From positions 6,689,318-6,753,317 of the forward strand of contig JAVDOI010000010.1 of the NCBI GenBank assembly GCA_032191485.1: a DNA stretch of 64,000 bases, written 5' to 3'. Position 1 is the stretch's first letter. The number at the start of each line of letters is the position of its first letter. The stretch comes from Leptoclinus maculatus (lineage: Eukaryota > Chordata > Actinopteri > Perciformes > Stichaeidae). The translations under genes were made by a program, and so were the position numbers. The notes under the pieces were generated by a model that saw only the letters and a list, made by a program, of their open reading frames with translations, was not told where the DNA came from and did not search any database. This document shows, one piece after another, positions 23,420 through 36,600 of this stretch.

Positions 23420-26400
23420 CTAGGAGGCAGTGACTCCCTCCCACTCCACCAGGTACTGCACCTTGCCGTCGAGGGTAACCCGTCGTGCCAGGACTTTGTA
23501 CTTTTCCCCGCAAGCCAGTCGCCCTGCTGTTCCGAAATAGCTGCTGATGGAGCTCTTGAGGTGGGAGAGCTGGCTGTTGGGGTCCATGCCGTGAACTATA
23601 TCTGTGGAGTGGAGCCCTGGCAGCGGGCTTATCATCTCCGTAGCTGAGGGGTTTGGGTCTGCATGGCTTGGAGGGGGGATCTCTGGGTTGGGGGGCTGCA
23701 GGGCCCGTCGTGGCCGGCCACGTTTCCTCTTTAAGGGTGGAGCGGAAACGGGCACGATGCAGGCCGTCGTTCGCATCTTGCTGGAACTACAGCTAGAGTG
23801 GGTTTGATAGGAAAAGAGGAAGTCAAAACAATCTGAGGGCAATAACAAAAACAAAAGTTTACAGAGGGGAACAAAAAGACCAAGAGAGACTACAACAGCT
23901 GTACTAGAGCACAGAAGTGCTTTGTGATAAATGCACGTTTACATACTCAGAGACAATAGCAACATGCCGATGTCAAGCAGGTAATGGTCACAATGCATAA
24001 CGCACTAAACACAAACTGCAGCTGAGGCTGATGGGAAAATAGCTCTGAAGGTATGTAGTCATAAAATATTGGACAAATTAAAACTATGACTTGATGGTGG
24101 TGGAACAGAAACTTCTACCAAAGCTTATGTTAATTCCTCCAATATTCTTTGACATTTCACTCTAAACCACAAATGTCAACCTCATAGTGGTGCTAGAGGA
24201 AAAGTCAGGTAATCCATAAAGTCATTAGGGTTCTTCATCTGGAGACCGTGAATGTCTGGACAAAATGTCAGCCGTCTATCCTCCAATAGCTGTTGAGATT
24301 TCAGTCTGGACCAAAGTGGCAGATCAACCGACAGGCAAACAAACCAACAGAGCCCTCCATAGCGCCATCGAGGTCAAACTGAGGTGTGAGTGTTGAGTGT
24401 TGCCGTTGAATAGCAGGCATACCTGGACTGTCTTGAAATGCTAGTTGAGGTAGTTTCTGTGGTGCTCAGGGCTTCTATGGATTCCACATCTGAAGACAGC
24501 AGAGACCTCTCAGTCCTGGTGTTATGGAGACGGATAAAGAAAATATTATACAAAGAAAAGAAAAACGCTGCTGAAAGTTACTTACAGCTAGTTAATTAAT
24601 CAGTCAATCAAGGACAAATCTTCAATGTGAGGATTTGATTCTTTTCTCTTCATTACATCAAAGTAGATTAAACAACCAGCACTTTGAAGACGTCACCATG
24701 GACTCGTGGGGTGAATGGTAAATGAAAACAGTTGGCTGCAGCTCTAAGAGTACCGTAGCTTTACCACGACACAAGTGAACAGTCATAATTGTTTAGGAAT
24801 ATAAGTTCTACACTATAATTGCTCACTTACTTGATGGAGGTTAAGTGATCCAACGTGTTGGGCTCTAGTGGCAGAGGCTTTCTTATATCCTGTCAAAGAC
24901 AAGAAAACAATTGTTATCATTTCTCACTGGGTTTCCTAATAACCTTACCTTTACAGAGTAATGCAAAAAACACCCACCCTCTCAACAACCACACCCAGCT
25001 TACTAAGACAATGCGCACAAACACACACACCTGGGATAAGAGTTCACTGCGTTGTGGTTTAGCCAGCGTCTCCAGAGAACGGGCTCCTTGTTTCCTCTTT
25101 CTCTTCTTCTCTGTGCCATTGGTTAACGTCCTGAAAGCACCAGAGCAGCAACAACAACAACATTTCACAACAGTAATGACAGGTGTGCATTAATAACACT
25201 ACAACTGTTAAGGGGTAGTAACACATTGTGAAACAAATTACAAGGTGCATCAAAACACTGCTTTTTTTGCATGCTGTATAACCGTTTCTCATTTTGTGCC
25301 ATCAGTCCAACATGAGAAATTCAAATTCAAGAGCTTACAATGAACGAGGGAGATGTCATACCCAACAAATGTAAAAACATTTGACTGCAGAACTTGAGAT
25401 GTAAGTTTCACATCTTACCTCATGCCAGATAGGGTCTTGGTGGTCTTGATCTCATGTGAAGCCCTCTCCATCCCTCTGCCGGTTGGCTCATCAGAGTTGG
25501 GGGGAGACGGAGGGAAACGGATCCTCAGCCCAAACAAGTGCTTCTTTTTCTTAACCTCCTTCCCCGACTTGAAACTGGAAGGAGCATATGAAAAGGGTTT
25601 TAAAAAGAAAGGTCTTTCAGGCTCTCAACATAAAGGATAATCCAGTAAAGGAATAGCTTACATGCTACTGTTGTTGTTTAATGCCTCCAGAACACGTCCA
25701 TATCGCTTTGATCTGGGAGTGTTAGCGAGCTGCAGACGCAGAGGAAGGGAGATCGCCAAACAGGAAATACAAGGTGAAAGACAAAAAGGTTAGGATTCAA
25801 GAAACAAAAATCAACACCATATGGTTTCAAACCCTAATTTGACACTTTAACTTGAGCTGTATCGACACATTAAGCAGCTTATAAACATACACTATTTGAT
25901 ATTAAATACTAAGCTACACAAATGTCTTCATGTTCAGTAGAAAACTCAAAAAGAAACTTTCCATAAAACATTAAAGCGCGTGGGTCCTGAATTAGCCTTT
26001 GTTGCAAAAGAAAGTTAGTGAATAGCCACACGTAGCTTGATAAGTTGCGTCCATACCTTCCCCAGCTGCAGCAGCTCCCAGTTATCACCGATGTAAGACA
26101 TCAGGTGCATCTCTGAATCAAAGTACGTCTTCTTGTGAATCACACTCAAATTGTACAGGCTCAGGTGTGTGACATTCTCCCTGAAACATTTCAGTAAAAG
26201 CTGTGTGTTATTCACTTAGTCTGGTTCCAAAAGAACCATCATGAAAAGAAAAATAAGGCAAAGTAGCAAAGCTGAAGAGTAAAAACAAGATGCATGCAGT
26301 GGGAACTTACTTATACATCTAGAATTTAATGTAAGCGGGGGCAAAGCACTACTTTGGGAAGACGGCAATCACATCCTCGTGTATTTTATCAAATAATATA

Positions 26401-28383
26401 CTGTTTTTAAAGAAGACTATCCGAGTCAAAGCTGAACATACATCTTGAGCTTCACTTACCATGTGAGAGGCAGTCGGCTGACGTACTCTGGTCCACCATT
26501 GCAAACGGAACAAATAAACAGATAAAACCTAAAGTTACACAAACACAAAAACGCGTCTTATTACTTATTAACTTATTACGCTGCAAAAATGATTTGGTGA
26601 CCACAGGACATTCTCAAGGCCTGGTGCTTTATGGTTTGCCAAAGTAAATGTGAGGAAATAAAAAGGAAATGTTACACAATCAATAATACAAGATAATGTG
26701 TCCTGATATATAAAAAGTGGAAGTGAAGAGCACAACAACAAGGGTAGTATGATTTCCAATTAATTCATGTCTTTAGGTAAAATAGCTCAGTGTGAATACA
26801 GATATATTTTATTAAGAGAATATCAGAGTCATTTTAACTTTAATAAGGTTTGTTTCACCAGTAAGAACTGGTATTGTAGCATGAAACATAAACATAGTGC
26901 TATTTGCACCTGTCTCCGTAGAGCATGGGCATCTGTAAGCAATGGAGACACGCCTCATGGAACCACTGCAGACACCCGTTACACTGCAGCATCTTCAGGT
27001 ACCAACTGCAAGGACAGAGAAAAGAGAGAGTCGTTAGCTGTACCGGGAGAGCGGGAACGAGAGATATGGATAGATACGGTTATATAAAAACATGGGCACG
27101 TAGGAAGTAGTTTATCCTGATTCTGTAGTGTGTTCTAACGTATGCAGCATGTGACTCACTCTCCTGGACCTCCACAGTAGCAGTAGCAGTGCTGCATGTT
27201 AGTCTTGTGGCCCTGGTCCCAAACCAGCTCGTCCAGAGCGTATTGGAGAGACAGGTGCAGCCCCGTAACCTCCTCCTCCTCCTCCTCCTGCTTCAGAAAG
27301 CCCTGAGCAGATGCACCCCTCATGTGTGCAGCCTCCCTCTGTACACCACACAGATACACAGCATCCATAGATTAAGTTTGCACTCTATAGTCATATTTCC
27401 ATTTTGCTGCAAATAATGCACCTCACAAAATAGCTGTCATGTAAATACATGCTCATTTAATCAAACAACTCACACATTCAACTAAAGGTTTAATTTACTC
27501 AAAACAAAAGCTGTACCTTAGGTATAGAAGTGAGCTCACAGTCTGAGCAGAGCCACTTGTCATCCGAGTCAATGACAGAGGCGTCGATGATGGGCGAGTG
27601 GCACAGCTGATGGTAGCCTAAAACATATTGAACACATTTACTGGCTCGCTCTTTGAAAAAGTACAAAATGTGCTCGATGACCACAGATTAGAGTTCAATA
27701 GGTAGATGAACAAAGAATGGATAAGTTAGAAAACTTGACGTTTAAAAAACCCAAACTGCACGGACTGCTTTGTTCAATATAAGAGCTTTAGAGACAATGG
27801 ACGGTACCTTGTCCACACTTGTCACAAATGACTATTTCATTGGGTTCATCCGACGTTTCATCCTGGCATATAGAGCACACAATGTCGTCGTCCTCATCAT
27901 CCTCATCATCATCTTCATCCCCTGAAATGGACAAAAGGCTGGTTGTGACAGCGTAAAGGCAACGAGCACCTCATGGTGTTTTAAGTCTATAGGGACTTAT
28001 TGTTTGATTGGAAGTAGTTCCAACTGTAATGCATCCTGATTGATCAGGACACTGTTTCTTTGGAGACACATTCATTTAAGTTTTTTTAATGGAATTTAAA
28101 CACAACCCATTAACCTCCATAGTATTGGGGGTTAATGGGAGATGAAGATCTCAGAAGAAACCCAATACCATGCTGTTGTTCTGTCGCCTCTGTAACTACA
28201 ACCAACAGTGATGTGATGGCATAGTGAAACACTACAAGTACGTCTCTACATCACTGCAGCAACGTGAGAACCGTAACCACTGGAGGTCAGCAGAAAACAA
28301 GGCTTTTAGTTTTAATCAGCACTACAACACAGAGCGCATACAGCTGTGCAGAAACATGGGAATCAGCTCAATTTGGAATTAGA

Positions 28384-28423
<40 letters not shown>

Positions 28424-30128
28424 ATTTTTTTTTGAATCCCTCACAAATCATGTTATACTATATTTTAAAATAATCTCTGTGCCATATTTGCACTAACTGA
28501 CTGAGATGGAGGACAGAGCCCAGTTCTTTACATGTGGGCGAGGATCTCGTGCTGTACTGATGCCAGACACCGGACAGTTAACTGCCAGCCACAAGAGAAG
28601 GGAGATAAGTAAGGCAGTAGAAGTTCAGACGAGGGTGGGGACAGTACATTAATAATCCAAGAATTTGAGCAAAATCCCGATGAAAACTGTACGGAATATA
28701 AAGTGCATATGCTGCCAGGCAATAAAATGGTGAACATCTCTTTTAGATTACCTGGAAATGACAAAAGGATCCAAAGATCGAAATATAAATCCATGCAACA
28801 TGTAAATCTTGAAGTTGAAGAATTTACCTGTCTGGATATCTTTCCACAGAACCCAAGACTTTGACCGATCCTCAAAAACCACAAAGCATCGCTGCTTTTC
28901 CCGATTTATCTTAAGGAGAAAAAATATAAATATAGATGTATAATATAGAAACCAAAATATTCTATTACAGTAAGACATGAGATCAAACGCTTCGTGTCAC
29001 ATACGCCTAGTTTGGAGGATTTTGCCAGGTTGACTCAATGCGTCTTATGACCAAAACTATTTTTTCCATTTAACGGCTGAGGTTTTGTAAAAATCAGGCA
29101 AAATAAAAAATGGGCCAAAAAGTTTTTAATAATTTTAGTACCAAAAGGGTGTGTTTCCCTCGCACTAACCTTGGTGATTGTCCCCAAGTAGAACAAGCCG
29201 TCTGACCACCGGGCCAAGACGTCCTGTCCTTCTGTGAACCTGTCAGACATGTCGTCCTCTCCATACTCTCCCCGAGCAGAGAGGCTGGTGGGGGACAAGG
29301 ACACAGCCTGCTGCTGCCTCTGGGGGAGAGATCTGTGATGGACAGACAGGTGATCGACAACCCCGGAGTCTCTGGAAGAGCAGGGGGGGGGGGGGGGATT
29401 AACATGAAATGTCAATCTCTGCATATTCATCAGCATGGCTTAATATTAGTAATACTACAATCAACACTATAATCTACTGAAGTACTGCCCTGTATGTGTA
29501 ATTGTTACGGAGAATACAAGGAGATAAGCCTGCAAATTAAACACATGCCATTCCCCCTCCAATGGATGCAAACAACAGGTGATTATACTCTTAATTAGTG
29601 CTAATTGGTAATTAACCCAAACCGTGCAGTCAGTAATATGGCTACAGGCCAATGCTGAGTAATTATTTAACCTGCCCAACGTTGAAAACTTAAGTTAACG
29701 CAAAGGTTTATTATTTTAAACACGCAAACGTTACATAAAACACAATTGGTAAAAATTGTCAGTTGTATTTGTACAGTTAAATACTCGATATCGTTACCGT
29801 CTGCTGCAAAACATAATTAATTAACTAACGTTAAAGTTAACGTTAGAGATTTTATATTTAATTTTTCCATTTCCCTTTAGCCACTGTCCAGGATTCCCTT
29901 TGTTCAGGTACTGAATGAACATGATCCACATGAACCACTAGAGACGACAAAGGACCGGTTTGAGAAACCGTTGCATACTAAATGTCTTGTAATATTAAAA
30001 AGCTAGCGCCCAGGCTCCATTGTTAGCATGAACAACCCACATGCAAAGCTTTGACTCCGGAGAGGTCGCTGACCGTCGGACCCACCCCCCCCCCACAGGA
30101 AGAAAACATGATGACAACAATACCTCAT
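23420..30128 (-). CDS. mtf2: MTF2, Polycomb-like Tudor/PHD protein
   Basis: MTF2 is a nuclear accessory subunit that recruits Polycomb Repressive Complex 2 to unmethylated CpG islands and reads H3K36 methylation. Exons from 5' to 3' (minus): 30124-30128, 29170-29371, 28828-28909, 27808-27921, 27517-27617, 27160-27338, 26910-27005, 26460-26528, 26057-26180, 25662-25729, 25419-25574, 25031-25130, 24831-24889, 24423-24515, 23420-23792. All phases agree and give 606 residues (human 593). The start is ATGAG at a GT donor, so exon 1 codes only M plus two bases, giving MRDSG as in human MRDST. Tudor domain about 49-96 (GQDVLARWSDGLFYLGT, SWVLWKDIQT). PHD1 about 112-163 (CDKCGQGYHQLCH). PHD2 about 220-282 (CYCYCGGPGDWYLKMLQC). 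The winged-helix region includes KKKKHLFGLRIR. The C-terminal chromo-like part ends VQYLVEWEGVTAS. An acidic run and a six-Glu run are unusual (see findings). Confidence 0.96.
28393..28419. repeat. (AT)n microsatellite
   Basis: An uninterrupted AT tract in the MTF2 intron between exons 28828-28909 and 27808-27921. Confidence 0.9.
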
Positions 30129-30420
30129 TGGGTCCCCTCAGCTTCTACAACGACTCGTACAACTAAAAATATATATATGAAACACCGTTGTTATCCCGCT
30201 TCTTCTGTGGTTGGGACTTATTTCAAAAGTGTGTCGCGGAAACTTCTGGGGCTACTGCTTCGTCAGAAGATAACAAACGGTTCATTTTCCCCCAGCACGT
30301 TCGCCATTTTGGTTTCCCGCTGATGCTCGGGGAGTGCATTGTGGGAAGCGTTCAAACGGCTGCTGCTTGCTACTGGAGGCTGTCGCTGCTACGTTCCACC
30401 TTTCTTTTTTTTCAAACATT
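30129..30420. promoter_or_regulatory. Promoter region upstream of MTF2, facing DIPK1A
   Basis: Upstream of the MTF2 start codon are a YY1-like CGCCATTTT at about 30302-30310, an E2F-like TTTCCCGC at 30313-30320 and a ZNF143-like GCATTGTGGGAA at about 30337-30348. All three lie within 50 bp. DIPK1A starts on the other strand about 0.9 kb away, so the interval 30129-31266 probably serves both genes. The sites are motif matches only. Confidence 0.5.
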
Positions 30421-31266
30421 TGAAAATGTAGGCAGGGCATGTACTAAACAGGGCATATCCGCCCCTTAAAGAAGTATAGTAGAACTATATACTTGTTAGG
30501 GGTCTAACACTGCATCTTTTCTGCGGAATTTCTTCTGTAGGTGTGGATTAAAATACAAACTAACATCATAGGCGTTGCTTATAAACGACCAGACATTTTC
30601 ACATAAACATTATTTAAAACGTCCAGTTGGCCATTGTTTGATAAGCGTGTGCCATTTATGGATCATGTGGTGTTGACGGGTCATTTCTTTTATTTTGGTT
30701 ATGACCGGACGTGAGGTTGCTATTTAAACAAAGGGCTTTAATTGTGAAATACGTAACGGAAGTACATTTTTCCTCATGCTTGCTAGCTTGACCCGGTCAT
30801 AGCTTCCCCGGGCTCTTCAGAGTTAAGCAACAGACCCGATCCTCATAATGACTAAATTTTAGCGCATCGGTGAATCCATGCTAAAGCATATTTCGCTATT
30901 TGGTTGCCAACCTGAAAAATAAAAAGTATAAAACGTTTTGTAGACGAACAGGTTGCGCGTGCGCCGTTGATCATACGATTTTTTTTTTTCCCAAGGCCAG
31001 CTTGAGGTATGTTGCTTTGCCTGGAAATCAGCAGCTGCTGCAAAGAGCAGAGGCGCAGGCAAAGTGCAACATCAGAGCGATTCACCAGGACGAGACAACC
31101 CGACGGTCCAAGGGCCGTGGATCACAGTGGGGCTCAAATCTAATAAAAATGCGTTCATTTCCGCCTCTTCTGTGAACGAAGTCGTGTTATGTGGAAGACG
31201 CTCTCCGCTGTGTTTCGGATGATCTCCCACAGCCAGGTCCACGTATTGAGATGATCTATTTCTGTG

Positions 31267-33587
31267 ATGGCGAAGGGTCTGTTTCCACGGGCCTGGGTGA
31301 AAAAGTCTTTCTACTTCCAGGTAATATCACTGTTAATTGTCCTGTTAATCGGATTGTCGTGGTGTACTGCGGGGTGTGTTTGATTTGGACTCAGGACCCT
31401 AGTGTGTATCGTGGTCGTCGTGGTGACACATCAGACTGACAGCTGGCAGCAGCCCCGGGCTCTTCTGATGGGTATTATGGGCTGTTTCCATCTACCTGAG
31501 GAATGAGTCTGCTGATGAAACATTAAGTTGATAGTCTTCTTTTTGCTGATCCAGAACCAGTGCAGAACAGAGCACAGGCCTTCCACTGAGAATGTGGATA
31601 ACATGTGAGGACTTTTTTATTTTACCCAGTCCAGGGAGGGATCTCTGTTTGGATTTCATTTTAAGTTTTCTTCTCCTCACATTTGACTGGAGAGATGCCT
31701 AGACTCACCTTTATTTCATCACCTCCGATAGTGCCAGAGCAGCAGTACATCCCTTTGGTTGGATAATAAGGTTGAACCTTCTCATTTGGGTACCAGTGGC
31801 TTGTTGCCAGTAACTACTCCCGGCACTAAGGAGCTTACGAAAGAAGACCAGAATACAGGGAAGCTCTTGGGAAGAGTAAACATATTGCTTCATTACATAC
31901 AGTACAGTCAGTTTATCACAATTTTGGGCATGAGCTACAGTCCGTGGACTACAGTAGAGTTCAGAAGGTTAACATTTAATCTGGCTTCAGACAACACTAG
32001 CCAGTGTTTTCCTGCGGCCTCGTGCGCTGGTTAATTCAACCAGATCAGCCTCAATTGGGCTACAGTTCAACCTGTACTTGTTTGAATAGTTCCTATGCCA
32101 AACGCTGTGCAGAAAGGGTTTCTTTTAGTCCTGAGGTGATCTCTATACATAGAAAAGAAAGTAAAGTATACCTACGTTTTTGGCCACACTGGTTGTGTGT
32201 TTCTATATTTTGTTGTGTAATTAGTTTGTATTTGTGTATTTGCTTCTGTCCCGGTGTTGGTGCAGAGTTTGTTTGTTCAACGAGAGACAGTTTTAGTTTA
32301 GTACATTCAGTGTTGGTCTGATATTTGAGCAAATTTGTGCATTTTGTTGCCTACTTAGCTTACTTTAAAAATGCACTAATTGGCCTTTATATTTAGGTAA
32401 ACACACCAACATAATGCAAACTCTGATACCAAAGTCTTGCTAGGGGACTTGCTGGTTTATGGCGACACACCAACATGTTTTGGCAGATGCAGGGTATCCC
32501 GGTCTGTTACGGGACATGGAGTCTGGTTTGTATCGAGGCTCCAATAAGCAAGTCAACAGGGTTATCTGGATCCCTTTGCAGAGTAAACCCAGAACAATGT
32601 TGTTTTTCTTCATCAGTCCATGTTTCAGATTTGAAGAGGTTCTAGGTTTTAGTTTTACTAAAGTCAGCTAGTTAACTAAGTAAACCATTTCCCCGACATG
32701 TATCACACAACTACTGTACTGGACTAAACAGTGCAGCCTCATAACCTCTGAACATCGACCATTCAAGTACGACAAATGGCTTTTGAATTTCAAAGCTTTG
32801 TCAAAGTACCTGAGTTCAGTTTCGGATTATGTGAATTTCTTTCTTTCCTGTTGCGTCTCTTTGATACTAAGATTGTAGACCTCAAGTGCTGTGAGCTTTG
32901 CCCTGTTTTTGGGACGTCATCTGTAAAGATATTCTTTTCATTCTGGGATGGCGCATCAACCATCTTCTACGCAGTTGTTCTGCTGGGGCAGCGACGCCTC
33001 GACTGCAGACAGGAAAAGCTCAGTCCTGAGGAGTTCTGTGGACTCCATAGAGGACGTAGAAGAGAGAAAGATGATGGGCAATCCCTCACAATCCCATGAA
33101 ACCCTGAGACCAGCTCCAGGCTGCTCCATCCACAGTATATGAAGATGTGATATACTGCAGGTCTTATGTCCCTGCTGTAGTCACCCGACTGTAAGGAGTC
33201 AATACTTCATGAGGGTTAACGTGCGGTAACTGAATCTAACTGTTGACAGCTGATTACCCCGACAGTTTTCCATACGGTCTTTGTACTACGTGGACTTTGC
33301 TCATTTCACTCAACAGCAACAGTCTTCCTGCACTACTCATAACCAGCTCTGATTATCATCAGTATTAACATCAGTATCTGCTGCCACCTTCACTGTGGTA
33401 CATTTTAAAGATGTTTTCCTTTTCATTTAGGAGGAATCTGTTTCTATATTTTACTTTATTCCACTCTTCAAGTGTAATATTTGTATTCCTTTTTGTTATT
33501 TACTCAACTTTTCTTACTCCGTTCAAACTCTAGGTCAGTTTACTTGAGCAGTTTTACAGTACACTTGGTATACATTTACCACAGAGC

Positions 33588-33625
<38 letters not shown>

Positions 33626-36600
33626 GCTATATTATGCTTTGTACAACACATTGTATTCAACTGCTTTTTTTGACACTTCAGTCGCCTGTGTGGGATCAAT
33701 TAAGTTTATCTAACGTTGTCTTAGACAAACGCCACATATTAGGTTCCAAGGAAAAGGAGACGGTGTAAGGACCCCAGGGAGTAAGTGAAGGATAAAGCTC
33801 TTTGTTGCTCGGGTTTCACTTCTTTAACTCGGAGGCTTCATCATGTGTCTGCACAGACTGAGACGCAACGCCACACAGACGACGTGCACACATGGCTTTT
33901 TATTCCCCCGTCATATTGTCTGTGTGTTTCATGCACGAAGATTGTCTACGTACAGGCATAATCAGAGGAGTCGGTTCAGATAGTGCTGTGTAGTAGATTT
34001 GTACTCCCCTGATAGCTCCAGTTCCCTCCCCGGAGGCCCGCTATCTGTTTGTTCATCTCCTCGGGACACCGAGTGTTTAAAAAACTACGCAGCTGGGCAG
34101 AGGAGGATACAGCCCGAATAACAAACTGCTGTTAAAGCTCTAACAGCCTGCTGCTGCTGCTGCCGTTGGACAATTTGGTGAAATGCACCAAAGGGAATGC
34201 AAGGCAGGAATTCTTTTGGTTTTCCTGGAACCCTCCCTGTGCTTTTCTTTGAAGTCTGTAGCTCAATGTGGGGAAGTGCTGCATATTTTGTGCGAACAGA
34301 TTTCATGAAAACCTCATTTGTGGTTTTTATCAGGTTCATATTTTTGGGGGGATTTTGAAACTGTTGCGGAGCTGCATAGAGAGGAAACATACACAACACA
34401 AAGCTGCCCCCGCCATGTGATCCGAGTGAGAATCAAAATCTCTTTATCCTCCCAAGTGCAGTTTCAGTCCTTGGAAGAAAAACTCTCTGTAGTTTTGTTT
34501 CAGTGGAAGTCTCCTGCTGTGGCTGCTCCACTGTGGCTTCCAACCACTGTTCCGGATTTAGTTTTTACTTGCAGTAGTCACTTACTGCTAAAATATTGAT
34601 TTTGATTTGTCAATCGACGTAATATAATGTTGATTTTTAAACATAATTGGAAGACTGGGATGTTCAAATATAGTAATTTTACATTGGGCTGGCATTACTT
34701 TAGATAGGAATTAGTTTTTTTGGACATTTTTGGACAGTAAACACCTGTGAAGTTGATTTAAAACACTAAATCACTGAATGACATGCAGCTCTCATGGATG
34801 CACACATCTTCTTGTCTTGCCTTTATATCTTGTTCTGTAAATCTTAGGATTTGTATTGTCACCTATACAGTTTTTTTCTTTTAGGAGTGAAGAGTTCTGT
34901 GTTGATATCGTGTAAAAAGTCTCTGACTGCATTAACTTGCACCGTGTCACAGAAACAGAAGCAGCTCTGTCCACACACACACTGTGGGACATGTGATGTG
35001 TGCATCCTGTGACACAGGCAGTAATTTGAATTCTTTTCATGCCAGAATACCATGTGACACTGAACCATTTCGATCTGCAGCTCCAAACCAATTTACAGCT
35101 TAATTAGCTATTGTTGCACATGGCGACTAATCAGCCAGTTATTTGTTTTGGGACACCCCCATGCTGTCACCATGGTGACATATTATGTGATCAGGTATGA
35201 TTAGGGAGTACACGTCTGGATTGAATCAGCATACTGTGCCTGTATAATGTGTTTATAATGTGGTTATACAGGCAGTGCATCTACTTCAACATTTTAACAA
35301 TGTGTGTGTGTGTGCGTGCGTGTGTGCGTGTGTGTAAGTTGGACTTTACTTGTTCTTAACTGTGAGCCTGGTATATTTTCAGGCTCTGGATCGATTCATA
35401 ACAGTTTTTGTTTCTGCTCGCCCTCCACAGGCTCGGATCTCCTTTGTACGGGTGAAGTACCTGTTCCTTACATGGCTGACTGTGCTGGTGGGGAGCTGGG
35501 TGCTCTACGTGCAATACTCCGCCTACACAGAGCTGTGCAGAGGACACGAGTGCAAGAACGCCATTGTGAGTAATGGCTCCGTTTGTTTTGACCCTGTTGT
35601 TTTTAATGATTTTTTTTTGTAATGGTCTTTTATTTTGCAACCACCACTGCATGAGGAACACCTAGCCTAAGGTTGCGTCAACCTCAGTTATTTAGAAGCG
35701 GTTGCTGTTTGAAAAATTACACAAGTAAACCTCGAGATATAATCTGATTTCTGTGTGGCAACTAAAACGTGTTGTAAATACCTCTTGTGCTCTTTAAGAT
35801 CTAGAATAGTAATATTCCCTCAGATTATCAAACACACAGGGTCTAATATAATGGATGAATATAATTAAAGAGTTCTAAAATTAAATCGCACTTCTCTACA
35901 TTTTCTGTCTTTCTCCAAGTGTGATAAATACAGGAAGGGAATCATCGATGGTTCAGCCTGCAGCAGTCTGTGTGACAAAGACACGCTCTACATGAGCAGG
36001 TGTCTGTCAACGCTGCCAAACAACCAAGTAGGAAACACACTTTTACTTTTGGTTAAAGTTGTGATTCTACCACTGGCTGTTTTCAGCACGTTTACTGTTT
36101 GTTTTTTGGCGTTCTGTTCGCCAGGTGTACACGGGAAGCTGGGGAGACCATGATGGGATCATCCGCTGTAAGTTGGGGGAGGTCGTGCACTACGAGCTGG
36201 GTGAGGAGCCGGAGCCACGGAGAGAAGCCCCCGTGTTCGACAAGCCCACCAGAGGCACATCGGTGGAGAAGTTCAGAGAGATGGTCTTTAATCACCTCAA
36301 GGTAAAGGACTCGGAGAGGTTCATACAGAACCAAATATTTGAGTCTGTGGCATGATGGACTAAAGCCTGGAACAGCCCTCTTCAAGTCTCTGTCCCTCTC
36401 TCTTTATCCATCAGTCCAAGCTTGGAGAGCAGGCTAATCTCGCCAGCCTCGTCAGCCAGATCCTCTCTGTCGCTGATGGAAACAAAGATGGACGGGTGTC
36501 ACTGCCAGAAGCCCGTTCTACATGGGCCCTACTGCAGATGGATGAGGTATATTAACAAGCCGCTGTTATCTGTGGCACAAAATGTTGTTTTTGTGTAAGA

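Larger units (their letters stand above)
31321..35430 (+). other. DIPK1A intron 1
   Basis: A 4.1 kb intron between the signal-anchor exon and the transmembrane exon. Apart from the LINE fragment and two microsatellites I see no exon, RNA gene or conserved motif in it. Confidence 0.8.
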
